A DNA stretch of 64,000 nucleotides from Leptolyngbya sp. FACHB-8 (GTDB taxonomy: Bacteria; Cyanobacteriota; Cyanobacteriia; Elainellales; Elainellaceae). Where the stretch lies: assembly GCF_014695575.1 (NCBI RefSeq), contig NZ_JACJOO010000042.1, positions 22,871 through 86,870 of the forward strand, in the 5' to 3' direction. A model generated the notes under the pieces. The model was not told the origin of the DNA and did no database searches. It saw nothing but the letters and a program-made list of their open reading frames with translations. Position numbers and translations under genes: made by a program. Below, in pieces: positions 33,555 through 42,310 of the stretch. How positions within the stretch are numbered: the stretch's first letter is position 1; every line of letters begins with the position of its first letter.

Positions 33555-35753
33555 ATGAAGTCCATTCGTACCCGTACATTTCCATTGCAGCTGATTCTCA
33601 GCATTCCCTTCGTGCTAGAGGTGTTTGGGGCTGTAAGCTTGGTTGGATACCTGTCGTTTAAGAATGGGCAGCGGGCCGTGAACGAATTGGCTGTCCAGAT
33701 GATGGATCGTACAGGCAGCCTGGTGGATCAACACCTGGATTCGTATATGACCATTCCGCAAACTCTGAGCAATGTGAATGCGGAAGCGGTTCAGACGGGT
33801 GTACTGGATGTGCGCGATCGCCAAACCGTGGGCAAGTACTTCTGGCATCAAATGAAAATTTATGATGTCAGCTACATTGGCATTGGGCTGATGACGGGTG
33901 AGGGGGTAGGAGCCGCTCGCTATGATGGTAAGACCATTACGATGGATGACTGGAGCGCAAAGCCACCCAACAACTGGAAAAGCTACGCGCTGGATGCCCA
34001 GGGAAACCGCACAAAGGTCTTGGAAACCCTGAGCTGGAATAACTTTGAGCAACCCTGGTACACCGAACCTATCAAAGCTGGTAAACCCATTTGGTCACCC
34101 ATCTTCACCGTCAATTACCCCAATCAGGTTTATATCGCGACGTCTGCCGGCCGCCCGATTTACAATAGCGACAACGAATTGTTGGGGATGGTTAGCATTG
34201 ATGTATCCCTGGCAAGGCTGAGTGAGTTTCTACGGGATCTAGAGGTTAGCCGCTCCGGCCAAGTGTTTATTTTGGAACGGGATGGAACGCTCATTGCGAG
34301 TTCTGGAGAAGCCCCACCTTACACGGTGGTGAATGATCAGGTTCAGCGGTTAAAGGGTATTGCCAGTTCTGACCCTGTAGTCCGGGAGACCACTCAACAA
34401 ATTCAGCAACACTTCTCTAATCTTCAGGGCATTACTGGGGAAGAAGAGCTCCGTATCAATGTGCAGGGAGAGTCTTACTACGTCCAGATCATGCCCTGGA
34501 AGGAACCCAATGGTTTGGACTGGGTACTGGTCATGGGTGTACCCGAAAGTACTTTTATGTCCCAGATCAACGCGAACACTCGGACAACGGTGGTGCTCTG
34601 TGTTGGGGCATTGGCGATCGCGACTATCCTCGGCCTTTTAACCTCCCGTTGGATTGTGCAATCGTTATTGCGGCTTAACCGAGCAAGCGAGGCGATGGCA
34701 TCGGGTAATCTGGAACAGACGGTCAGGACGGGAAACATTCAGGAACTCAACAGCCTGGCGCACTCCTTCAACAATATGGCTCGCCAACTCCGCGAATCTT
34801 TTACTGCCCTTGAGAAGAGTAATGCGGAGTTAGAAGATCGGGTTGATGAGCGGACGCTTGAACTGAAGAACACATTAAAGGACTTGCAACGAACCCAGGC
34901 TCAGATGGTGCAGAGCGAGAAGATGTCGAGTCTGGGCCAGCTCGTGGCTGGTGTTGCCCATGAAATTAATAACCCCGTTAATTTCATTTATGGCAATCTG
35001 AATCATGTTCAGGAATATAGTCAAAGTCTTCTAAACATCCTGCATTTGTATCAGCAGCACTATCCCCAGCGAGTACCTGAAATTGAAGAGGCTATCGAAA
35101 CTGACGACCTGGAATTTTTGCAGCAGGATCTTCCGAAAATCCTGAGTTCGATGAAGATTGGTACAGAACGGATTCGTCAAATTGTGCTGTCGCTTCGTAA
35201 CTTCTCACGCATGGATGAATCTGAGATTAAAGCTGTAGATATCCACGAAGGGTTGGATAGCACGGTGCTGATTCTACAGCATCGACTCAAGACGCGACCA
35301 GAACGCCCCGAAATCGAACTCATCAAAGAATACGGGGAATTGCCTCTGGTGGAATGCTACGCCGGGCAACTGAATCAGGTATTTATGAATATTATTTCCA
35401 ATGCCATTGATGCCCTGGAGGACAAGAATCACAGCCGCAGCTATCAAGAGCTACAGGCGCATCCAAACCAGATTCGGATCCGTACGTCGACAATTAAACC
35501 AGGATGGGTGCAGATTGCGATCGCGGACAACGGCTCCGGCATGTCTAAAGGCGTGATGCAACGCATCTTCGATCCCTTCTTCACAACTAAGCCGATCGGC
35601 AAAGGCACTGGCATGGGCATGTCCATCAGCTACCAGGTGATCGCCGAAAAACACGGTGGCAGCCTGGAATGCTTCTCCATACCCGGCGAAGGCACCGAAT
35701 TCATCATTCAAATTCCCACCCATCAATCACCCGAGAAGCATGATGAGCTTTAA
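33555..35753 (+). CDS. Membrane sensor histidine kinase (Cache-HAMP-HisKA-HATPase)
   Basis: 732 residues from the ATG at 33555, which has CCGGAG 5 nt upstream; ATGs at 33552 and 33501 are alternatives. A first membrane helix (LQLILSIPFVLEVFGAVSLVGYL) and a second at ~335-355 (TVVLCVGALAIATILGLL) bracket a double-Cache ligand domain (YTEPIKAGKPIWSPIF, VYIATSAGRPIY). HAMP follows, then a coiled coil (EKSNAELEDRVDERTLELK). The catalytic core has the H box VAGVAHEINNPVNF, N box NIISNAIDAL, G1 DNGSGM and G2 GKGTGMGMS, all intact. It senses an external small molecule of unknown nature. No response regulator is next to it. Confidence 0.93.
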   Translation: MKSIRTRTFPLQLILSIPFVLEVFGAVSLVGYLSFKNGQRAVNELAVQMMDRTGSLVDQHLDSYMTIPQTLSNVNAEAVQTGVLDVRDRQTVGKYFWHQMKIYDVSYIGIGLMTGEGVGAARYDGKTITMDDWSAKPPNNWKSYALDAQGNRTKVLETLSWNNFEQPWYTEPIKAGKPIWSPIFTVNYPNQVYIATSAGRPIYNSDNELLGMVSIDVSLARLSEFLRDLEVSRSGQVFILERDGTLIASSGEAPPYTVVNDQVQRLKGIASSDPVVRETTQQIQQHFSNLQGITGEEELRINVQGESYYVQIMPWKEPNGLDWVLVMGVPESTFMSQINANTRTTVVLCVGALAIATILGLLTSRWIVQSLLRLNRASEAMASGNLEQTVRTGNIQELNSLAHSFNNMARQLRESFTALEKSNAELEDRVDERTLELKNTLKDLQRTQAQMVQSEKMSSLGQLVAGVAHEINNPVNFIYGNLNHVQEYSQSLLNILHLYQQHYPQRVPEIEEAIETDDLEFLQQDLPKILSSMKIGTERIRQIVLSLRNFSRMDESEIKAVDIHEGLDSTVLILQHRLKTRPERPEIELIKEYGELPLVECYAGQLNQVFMNIISNAIDALEDKNHSRSYQELQAHPNQIRIRTSTIKPGWVQIAIADNGSGMSKGVMQRIFDPFFTTKPIGKGTGMGMSISYQVIAEKHGGSLECFSIPGEGTEFIIQIPTHQSPEKHDEL

Positions 35754-35796
35754 GGTAAAGCGGGCGGTGTTCAACACCGCCCGCTTTACCTTAAAG
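35748..35796. terminator. Perfect 23-bp inverted repeat overlapping the kinase stop codon
   Basis: Arms 35748-35770 and 35774-35796, loop TCA. The left arm includes the TAA stop (35751-35753) of the kinase. The right arm ends 8 bp from the urtE stop, so one palindrome serves two convergent units. Confidence 0.87.
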
Positions 35797-35804
35797 ACAC
35801 TTCA

Positions 35805-36563
35805 TCAAACGGCCAGGAATTGTTGAATCACTTCGTTGCTTAATTCGTGGGTGGGGCCAGAGGCAACGATACCGCCTTTTTGCATCGCGTAGTAGCGATC
35901 GGCCTGCCGCACGAAGTGCAGGTGTTGTTCCACCAACAGCACCGAAATTCCGGTGGTTTTGATGATTTTCTTCACGGCCGCTTCGATGTCCAGAATGATG
36001 GAGGGTTGGATTCCTTCTGTGGGCTCATCCAGGACGAGGAGTTGAGGCTTACCCATGAGGGCGCGGGCGATCGCCAACTGCTGCTGCTGTCCACCGCTCA
36101 GGTCACCACCCATGCGAGACAACATCGTTTTCAGTACGGGGAACAGCTCGTAAATCTCCTCCGGAATCGCCTGATCGATATTTTTGGGACGACCCTTGGG
36201 ATTCGCTTCCAACCCCAGTAACAAGTTTTCCTTCACCGTTAGCCGGGGGATAACTTCGCGGCCCTGCGGTACATAGCCAATGCCGCGACGGGCACGGCGA
36301 TCGGGAGACAACTGGGTCACCCCATGACCATCGAAGGTAATGTTACCCGTACGAGGTTTGAGCAGACCGATGATGTTCTTCAGTAATGTGGTTTTGCCCA
36401 CTCCGTTACGCCCAATCAGACAGACCATCTGTCCTCGCGGCACGGTCATATCCACATCCCGCAAGATATGACTTTCACCGTAGTAGAAGTTGAGCCCGGA
36501 GACTTGCAACATGGCATCCGATGCCTTGTTGTCGACGGGGGCTTGGGTCATAGTTTGTGTCAT
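35805..36563 (-). CDS. urtE: Urea ABC transporter ATPase UrtE
   Basis: 252 residues. Walker A is GRNGVGKTT, signature LSGGQQQQLAIARALM, Walker B LLVLDEPTEG and H-loop LLVEQH. The start FYGESHILRDVDMTVPRGQ and the phrase EGIQPSIILDIE are typical of UrtE. It pairs with UrtD to energise high-affinity urea uptake through UrtB/UrtC. Its start overlaps the end of urtD by 4 bp, indicating translational coupling. It is the last gene of the urtABCDE operon. Confidence 0.96.
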   Translation of the reverse strand: MTQTMTQAPVDNKASDAMLQVSGLNFYYGESHILRDVDMTVPRGQMVCLIGRNGVGKTTLLKNIIGLLKPRTGNITFDGHGVTQLSPDRRARRGIGYVPQGREVIPRLTVKENLLLGLEANPKGRPKNIDQAIPEEIYELFPVLKTMLSRMGGDLSGGQQQQLAIARALMGKPQLLVLDEPTEGIQPSIILDIEAAVKKIIKTTGISVLLVEQHLHFVRQADRYYAMQKGGIVASGPTHELSNEVIQQFLAV

Positions 36564-37684
36564 CTGGCTAACCCCGCACTAATAATTTGTTCTGCCCGGT
36601 TCACGACGTCTGATGGTAATTGCAAAAGCTGGAGAAGCCGCTGGTACTCTGCTGATTCCCTGGGATTGATTTGGTTAGCGCAAATCACTTCATAGCTCAG
36701 CTTCAGGGCTAGTTCTCGCTCCTCGTCGGTTTTTAGAAGGGGCACCAGATCTTCTAAAGCAATATCTTTGCCCAAATAGGTTTCCAATTCCTCCCGAAGG
36801 TGGGCCTGTTCTTCGCGATCGCTCGCAAACTGCTGACTCAAACGCTCCAGCATGAGAGCCTTCTCTTCACGCTCCAGGGTGCCATCGCTCCAGGCCATAG
36901 AAGCAGCGATCCGCAACAGCGTCATCTGCTCTGCTGAGATAGAGGGAGCAGAACCCAGATACACCTCAATCACCCGTGGATCGGTTTGCACTTGGCTCAT
37001 GCTGCCCTCAAACAGCACACTGCCTTCGTGTAGCACTGTTACCTTGCGGGCAATCTGACGCACAAATTCCATATCGTGTTCGATCACAATAATGGAGTGG
37101 CTTTCTGCCAGAGCGGTCAGCAGTTCACCGGTACGCTCCGTTTCTTCATCCGTCAGACCGGCTACGGGTTCATCCACCAGCAGTAGATCGGGAGCCTGAG
37201 CCACCAGCATGCCAATTTCTAACCATTGTTTCTGTCCATGGGAGAGCAGCCCCGCTGGAGTATCGGCTTGAGCCGTCAAACCAATGGTTTCGAGCAGTTC
37301 GATAATGGTTTTACGCTCAGAGCTGGGTTGTTTTTTGAACAGGGTGTTGAACACCGTCTTGTTGCGATTTCCAGAAATCTCCAGGTTCTCGCGGGGAGTG
37401 AGGTTGAGGTAAACCCGAGGCGTCTGGAATTTGCGGCCAATTCCAAGACGCGAAATTTCGTGTTCTTTCAGGCTGGTGAGATCGCGGCCTTTAAACCGAG
37501 CTTGCCCGATGGTAGGCCGTACCTTCCCGGTGATTACATCCAGGAACGTGGTCTTGCCTGCGCCGTTAGGGCCGATGATTACCCGTAGCTCCCCCGGCTC
37601 CATACTGAAGTTGAGGTTATTCAGCGCTTTGAACCCGTCAAAGCTGACGGTTACGTTGTCAATTTCAAGGATTTTAGCCGTCAT
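36560..37684 (-). CDS. urtD: Urea ABC transporter ATPase UrtD with C-terminal TerB-like domain
   Basis: 374 residues against about 250 for usual UrtD. Residues 1-244 are the ATPase: Walker A GPNGAGKTT (39-47), signature LSHGQKQWLEIGM, Walker B LLLVDEPVAGLTDEE and H-loop IIVIEHDMEFV. Residues 252-374 form an all-helical extension (LLRIAASMAWSDGTLEREEK ... LKLSYEVICANQINPRESAEY) whose pattern, an acidic (S/A)DG turn followed by an EE helix, matches TerB-like tellurite-resistance domains that bind metal through acidic residues. The extension shares normal codon use and is in frame, so it is not a sequencing artefact at first sight. It overlaps urtE by 4 bp. Confidence 0.94.
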   Translation of the reverse strand: MTAKILEIDNVTVSFDGFKALNNLNFSMEPGELRVIIGPNGAGKTTFLDVITGKVRPTIGQARFKGRDLTSLKEHEISRLGIGRKFQTPRVYLNLTPRENLEISGNRNKTVFNTLFKKQPSSERKTIIELLETIGLTAQADTPAGLLSHGQKQWLEIGMLVAQAPDLLLVDEPVAGLTDEETERTGELLTALAESHSIIVIEHDMEFVRQIARKVTVLHEGSVLFEGSMSQVQTDPRVIEVYLGSAPSISAEQMTLLRIAASMAWSDGTLEREEKALMLERLSQQFASDREEQAHLREELETYLGKDIALEDLVPLLKTDEERELALKLSYEVICANQINPRESAEYQRLLQLLQLPSDVVNRAEQIISAGLAR

Positions 37685-37702
37685 AGCTCGCTCTGCAAGG
37701 GG

Positions 37703-38866
37703 TTACTTTTCGATGCTCTTGCGCTCTTTTTGGATGGATTCATTCAGGTCAACGGACGGGTAGGTGCTGGCATATTTCGGTTTACGGAACATGCGCCGCA
37801 ATAAATCCAATCCCTCACCCCGTAGCCAACCCACCACACCGTTGGGCAGCACCATCACCACAATCAGGAACAGGGCCCCCTGGAAAAATGACCAGACTCC
37901 AGGGAACTGCTCACTCAACAAAGCTCGGGCATAATTCACGGCAACCGCCCCAAGGATGGCCCCAACTAGACTGGCTCGTCCGCCCACTGCGACCCAAATC
38001 ACCATTTCAATCGAGAAGGCAATGTCCATATATTGGGGTGATACAATCCCCGACTGGACAGTGTAGAGGGCACCAGCAACCCCAGCGATCGCCCCCGAAA
38101 TTGCAAACACCAGTACCTTAAAGCTGGTCGGGTCATAACCCGAGAACCGTACCCGGTTCTCATCATCGCGAATTGCTACCAGCATCCGTCCAAAGCGACC
38201 ACTGGTGAGCCAGCGACAGAAGCCGTAGATTAGCGCTAGTAAAACAATCGTGGTCACATAAAAGCCAGACTGCATCTCGCTGACCTGAATACCAAACAGC
38301 TTGTCGGTGGCTGTTTTAAGACCGTTGGTTCCGTTGATCAACTTCTGCTGACCATTGAAGAAGTTGAAGAACACCACCAGAGCGGCCTGGGTCAGGATAG
38401 AGAAGTAAACCCCTCGAATGCGGTTACGGAATACTAAATACCCAAACAGCGCAGCGACAATCATCGGAACCACGACAATCGCCACCACCGTAAACGGGAA
38501 CGAATAGAAGGGTTTCCAGAATGCTGGCAGTGCCGTCACACCGTACAACCCAAAAAACTCGGGAAGCTGCCCGTTGGGAAGTTGGAGTTGGGTATGCATG
38601 GCGATCGCATACCCCCCCAACGCAAAGAAAATGCCGTGCCCCAAACTCAGGAGCCCGGTGTAGCCCCAAATCAAATCAATGCCCAGAGCGACGATCGCCA
38701 GGGCCATGAAGCGACCCAGCAAGTTGAGTCGGAAATCGGACAGCAGCAGCGGCACGATAAAGGCCAGCACCAGTGCCACCACCACCACGATGCCGATTTC
38801 AAGAAGAACCGCTTTACTGGGCGATCGCCGGGCTCGTTGAAGCCCGCCTAATGTATCTACTGCCAT
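37703..38866 (-). CDS. urtC: Urea ABC transporter permease UrtC
   Basis: 387 residues with about ten membrane segments (from EIGIVVVVALVLAFIVPLL on). LivM-type permease signature IWGYTGLLSLGHGIFFALGGYA near the N-terminus, and SGYDPTSFKVLVFAISGAIAGVAGALY in the EAA-like coupling loop. It forms the membrane pore with UrtB. The stop is 18 bp before the urtD start. The 53-bp gap to urtB holds a heptamer repeat. The C-terminal tail is short, charged and cytosolic (ESIQKERKSIEK). Confidence 0.96.
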   Translation of the reverse strand: MAVDTLGGLQRARRSPSKAVLLEIGIVVVVALVLAFIVPLLLSDFRLNLLGRFMALAIVALGIDLIWGYTGLLSLGHGIFFALGGYAIAMHTQLQLPNGQLPEFFGLYGVTALPAFWKPFYSFPFTVVAIVVVPMIVAALFGYLVFRNRIRGVYFSILTQAALVVFFNFFNGQQKLINGTNGLKTATDKLFGIQVSEMQSGFYVTTIVLLALIYGFCRWLTSGRFGRMLVAIRDDENRVRFSGYDPTSFKVLVFAISGAIAGVAGALYTVQSGIVSPQYMDIAFSIEMVIWVAVGGRASLVGAILGAVAVNYARALLSEQFPGVWSFFQGALFLIVVMVLPNGVVGWLRGEGLDLLRRMFRKPKYASTYPSVDLNESIQKERKSIEK

Positions 38867-38882
38867 GCCTATGTCCTGAAGA

Positions 38883-38910
38883 GGTAATCGGTAATGGGGA
38901 ATCGGTAATG
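38883..38910. repeat. Heptanucleotide tandem repeat (STRR type) between urtB and urtC
   Basis: Four consecutive 7-bp units: GGTAATC, GGTAATG, GGGAATC, GGTAATG, then a degenerate GGTCGTG. Short tandem heptamers of this kind are a known class of cyanobacterial repeat. Here they sit inside an operon, 9 bp from the urtB stop. Confidence 0.75.
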
Positions 38911-38919
38911 GGTCGTGGA

Positions 38920-40089
38920 TTAGATTTCGGCAGCACGGCCTTTCGGTGGGAATAGCCCGGCGGGGCGTACCTGAAGGAAGGCAATAATGAGAATGAAGAC
39001 CATCACTTTGGCCATGCTGGTAGTGGCAAAGAAGGTGAAGAAGTCCACCAGCGGTTGTAGGACTGGAGCTTGGGCACTGCCCACCAGTAGGGTGATGGTG
39101 CCTGAACCAACTAGATAGTTGAGAGTTCCAATTACCAGAGCGGCTACAACACTACCGACAATTTTGCCGACCCCACCAACAACCACAACCATGAAGGCGT
39201 CTACGATATAGTTCGCGCCAAGGTTAGGGCCAACCGAACCGAGCAGACTGACCGCGCAACCTGCTACACCTGCCAGGCCAGAGCCCAGGGCAAAGGTGAG
39301 GGCATCCACTTTTTGGGTGGGAATCCCGAGACAGGCGCTCATATTGCGATTTTGGGTGACGGAGCGAATCCGTAGACCCCAGGCCGATTTTTGCAGGAAC
39401 CAGTAGATAGCGAAGAGACACAGAAGCGTCAGGGCAATGATAAATAGGCGGGTGTAGGGAAGTTGCATCGTTCCTACGGGAACACCGCCGCGCAGCCAGG
39501 CGGGAGGAGTGACGTCTACGTTACGGGCGCTAAACCAGGGCTTGGCAAGCTTGGCTTGGGTGTTGAGAAGGGAGCCGGTGATGAAGGCGATCGCCAAGGA
39601 CAAGGGCAGCAGAATTGAAATTACTTTTCTCTGTACCTGCTCCCAATCCAGGCGCTTGCTCAAAACCCACATGGCACCAAAGAACAGCACACAAAACAAC
39701 GTTAGACTGACCGCCATTGAGGTGCTAACACTCCGGACAAACTGCCGCAGAATCAAGCTCACGCCCCAGGTCGCCAGTAGGGTTTCCAAGGGTCGCCCAT
39801 AGAGGTATCGAATAACCCCTCGTTCCAGGGCTAACCCCGCCAGCGCTGCGACAATGAATGCGGCGATCACCGCGGCAAAAATATAAAGACTAAAGAATGG
39901 TTCGCCCAGCGGCTTGAACACGTTTTGCACCACATAGGTGGTGTATGCGCCCAACATCATCAACTCGCCGTGGGCCAGGTTGATCACACCCATCAAACCA
40001 AAAACGATCGCCAGCCCTAGTGCCGCGATTAACAAAACGGCACCGATACTGATGCCATTAAACAGGCCATCAAACAACCCTTGCCACAC
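38920..40089 (-). CDS. urtB: Urea ABC transporter permease UrtB
   Basis: 389 residues with eight to ten membrane helices. LivH-type motifs are present: AALGLAIVFGLMGVINLAHGELMMLGAYTTYV-like N-terminus and LAFALGSGLAGVAGC (as LTFALGSGLAGVAGC), with ANYIVDAFMVVVVGGVG near the end. A central insert (VDVTPPAWLRGGVPVG) lies between helices, normal for UrtB. It pairs with UrtC. The gap of 162 bp to urtA contains a terminator-like hairpin. Confidence 0.96.
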   Translation of the reverse strand: MWQGLFDGLFNGISIGAVLLIAALGLAIVFGLMGVINLAHGELMMLGAYTTYVVQNVFKPLGEPFFSLYIFAAVIAAFIVAALAGLALERGVIRYLYGRPLETLLATWGVSLILRQFVRSVSTSMAVSLTLFCVLFFGAMWVLSKRLDWEQVQRKVISILLPLSLAIAFITGSLLNTQAKLAKPWFSARNVDVTPPAWLRGGVPVGTMQLPYTRLFIIALTLLCLFAIYWFLQKSAWGLRIRSVTQNRNMSACLGIPTQKVDALTFALGSGLAGVAGCAVSLLGSVGPNLGANYIVDAFMVVVVGGVGKIVGSVVAALVIGTLNYLVGSGTITLLVGSAQAPVLQPLVDFFTFFATTSMAKVMVFILIIAFLQVRPAGLFPPKGRAAEI

Positions 40090-40208
40090 TGGCTTTCTCC
40101 CTATGAATTCTGGCTATTGCCACTCTGAGCTAGGGCAGAAGGATTCATCTGCACCGTATCCACCCTTTCCCTCTGCCCTATCCAAGAGTGGCTACAGGTA
40201 TAAAAAGA

Positions 40209-40234
40209 GGGCGGCAGCCCAAGCACCGCCGCCC
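40209..40234 (-). terminator. Attenuating terminator between urtA and urtB
   Basis: GGGCGGC / GCCGCCC with a 12-nt loop. On the minus strand it is followed by TCTTTTTAT. It lies 18 bp past the urtA stop and 120 bp before urtB. Partial read-through would give more binding protein than membrane components. Confidence 0.8.
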
Positions 40235-40251
40235 TGAATCAGACGTTCAAT

Positions 40252-41568
40252 TTAGCCTTTGAACTTACCGCCCTTCGCGGGATCGGTCCAGTCGCAAGCG
40301 AAGCCCTTGGTTTCCGGTACATACTGGTTCCAGGGCAGCGGATCAACGGGGCCATCGGTGGAGTAAACAATATTAAACAGACCGTCGTCACGCACCTCAC
40401 CAATTCGCACTGTCTTGGTGATGTGGTGAGCAGCGGTCATCTTCACCGGCCCTTCGGGAGCGGCGAACTCCTGGCCGATAGCCGCAGCACGTACCGCTTC
40501 CAGGTCAGTGGTGCCTGCCTTCTCAACAGCCTGCTTCCACAGATAAACCATGATGTAGGCCGCTTCCATGGGGTCGTTGGTTACGCGGTCTTCGCCGTAC
40601 TCTTTCTTGAAGTCGGCAACCCACTTGGTGTTTTCAGGGCTTTCAACAGTCTGGAAGTAGTTCCATGCGGCATAGTGGCCGATGAGGAACTCTTTGCCAA
40701 TCTGACGCACTTCTTCTTCCGCAATACTCACCGACATGGTGGGATACTTGTCGGGGGTGAGGCCTGCGCCCTGCATCTGCTTGAAGAAGGCCACGTTGCT
40801 GTCCCCGTTCAAGCTGTTGAAGATCACGCCACCGTTGGGTAGAGCCTGCTTGATTTTGGTGATGATGGGAGTAACTTCGGTGCTACCCAGGGGCAGGTAG
40901 TCTTCACCAACAGTTGCGCCACCCTTCGCTTTGAGCTGTTCTTTGATAATCGTGTTCGCGGTACGGGGGAACACGTAGTCAGAACCCACCAGGAAGAACT
41001 CTTTCCCTTTGTTTTCGAGCAGCCAGTCAACGGCAGGCTCGATTTGCTGGTTGGGGGCAGCTCCCGTGTAGAAGATGTTCTTAGAACACTCTTGACCCTC
41101 GTACTGCACGGGGTACCAGAGCATGTGGTTCTTAGACTCAAACACGGGTAATACAGCTTTCCGGCTGGCCGAAGTCCAGCAGCCGAAAACTGTTACGACC
41201 TTGTCCTGATCGATCAGCTTGGTTGCTTTTTCTGCGAAGGTGGGCCAGTCAGAGGCACCATCTTCAATCACAGCCTCGATCTGCTTGCCCAGCACCCCAC
41301 CTGCGGCGTTGATTTCTTTGATAGCGAGTTGCTCAGCTTCAACGACAGTGGTTTCACTGATGGCCATCGTGCCGCTTAGGGAGTGAAGAATCCCGACCTT
41401 AATCGTGTCACCACTGGCAGCCGCAGGCGAAGCGCCCGCAGCAGGCGAAGCCGCAGGCGACTCGGCTGTGTCTGAGGAAGAACTTGCACACGCCTTCAAC
41501 AACATACTGGTTCCGAGAGCAGCGGAACCATAGACCAGGAACTTACGCCGATTAAACTGCATGGACAT
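40252..41568 (-). CDS. urtA: Urea ABC transporter substrate-binding protein UrtA
   Basis: 438 residues. The N-terminus has a twin-arginine-like stretch ([13 protein letters not shown]) and a lipobox LLKAC (Cys27), so it is a lipoprotein, possibly Tat-exported. A Ser/Pro/Ala linker ([15 protein letters not shown]) follows. The body is a type I periplasmic binding fold of the amide/urea family ([55 protein letters not shown]). It captures urea outside the membrane. First gene of urtABCDE, behind an NtcA-type promoter. Confidence 0.97.
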   Translation of the reverse strand: MSMQFNRRKFLVYGSAALGTSMLLKACASSSSDTAESPAASPAAGASPAAASGDTIKVGILHSLSGTMAISETTVVEAEQLAIKEINAAGGVLGKQIEAVIEDGASDWPTFAEKATKLIDQDKVVTVFGCWTSASRKAVLPVFESKNHMLWYPVQYEGQECSKNIFYTGAAPNQQIEPAVDWLLENKGKEFFLVGSDYVFPRTANTIIKEQLKAKGGATVGEDYLPLGSTEVTPIITKIKQALPNGGVIFNSLNGDSNVAFFKQMQGAGLTPDKYPTMSVSIAEEEVRQIGKEFLIGHYAAWNYFQTVESPENTKWVADFKKEYGEDRVTNDPMEAAYIMVYLWKQAVEKAGTTDLEAVRAAAIGQEFAAPEGPVKMTAAHHITKTVRIGEVRDDGLFNIVYSTDGPVDPLPWNQYVPETKGFACDWTDPAKGGKFKG

Positions 41569-41650
41569 TAAATTTTGTTCTCCTAAGAATCAGGGAAGGG
41601 AACGCAACGAAAAGGCGGAGGAAATTCTATGCATTGTCGAATCAGCACAG

Positions 41651-41692
41651 ATACTAGAGCGGCGTAAGACCTCTTTTTGTGTCCTAGGATAC
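41651..41692 (-). promoter_or_regulatory. NtcA-activated promoter of urtABCDE
   Basis: On the minus strand GTATCCTAGGACAC (41692-41679) matches GTN10AC and is one base from GTAN8TAC. After exactly 22 nt comes TAGTAT (41656-41651), a TAN3T -10 box. This is the layout of promoters activated by the nitrogen regulator NtcA. The -10 box is 83 bp upstream of the urtA start. Confidence 0.83.
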
Positions 41693-42253
41693 AAAATCTG
41701 CCTTGGGGGGCTAGCGAAGATTAAATTACCATGCTAAGTCGATAAACAACTCCTATAGTCGGCGTGCAATGACCCGATTAGAACACTAATTTATCTAATT
41801 TCCCAAACGTAGAAAAATTCGTTCTGAAGGTTTCTTTGGCGTAAAAGGGGCTTAAAACAAGGCAGAGAGGAAAACTTCCACGCTCCCTCTTTGTTTGTTT
41901 GTTGCCATCCCTTTTATGTCTGGCTCAGGCGCCGATTGAAATCTTGGAGAATGTTAAATATTGTGTGCCTAATTTCCCTTGGTTCGGTTGCCACTAGCAC
42001 TTTAAGGAACTTGAAAAGCTTATTTAGCTCGTATCCGTCTATACATCACGGAGAGAGAATGTATGGATAAATGAAGACTGAAATAAGTCTAAACCATCTG
42101 TAAGTAGGGGTTAGAAATAATTTGAGACATGGTTTAGGGATTTTTGGGTGAGCGATCGCCCCCTCAAACCATTTCTATTCCAACAAGTCCGGAATCACGT
42201 GTATTCTCCCAACCTTTAAGGATATCGTTAGAGTCATGAAAACATGCCGATGT

Positions 42254-42288
42254 TTTGATGTGGGGAGTATGAGTATCCCCACATCAAA
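42254..42288 (-). terminator. 13-bp hairpin after the asparagine-synthase-like gene
   Basis: TTTGATGTGGGGA / TCCCCACATCAAA, perfect, with a 9-nt loop. It lies 22 bp past the stop of the minus-strand gene at 42311. Confidence 0.78.
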
Positions 42289-42310
42289 CTAGACAAAGCT
42301 AGTTGTTCAA

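Larger units (their letters stand above)
41569..42310. other. 742-bp intergenic region upstream of urtA
   Basis: Contains the NtcA-type promoter (41651-41692) and, at the far end, the hairpin 42254-42288. The middle has a loose GAGAGG/CCTCTTTG dyad near 41870-41900. No coding frame is convincing. Confidence 0.5.

Noticed and set aside
35451..36221. Frames antisense to the histidine kinase and urtE
   Set aside because: Shadows of strongly supported genes with intact catalytic motifs.
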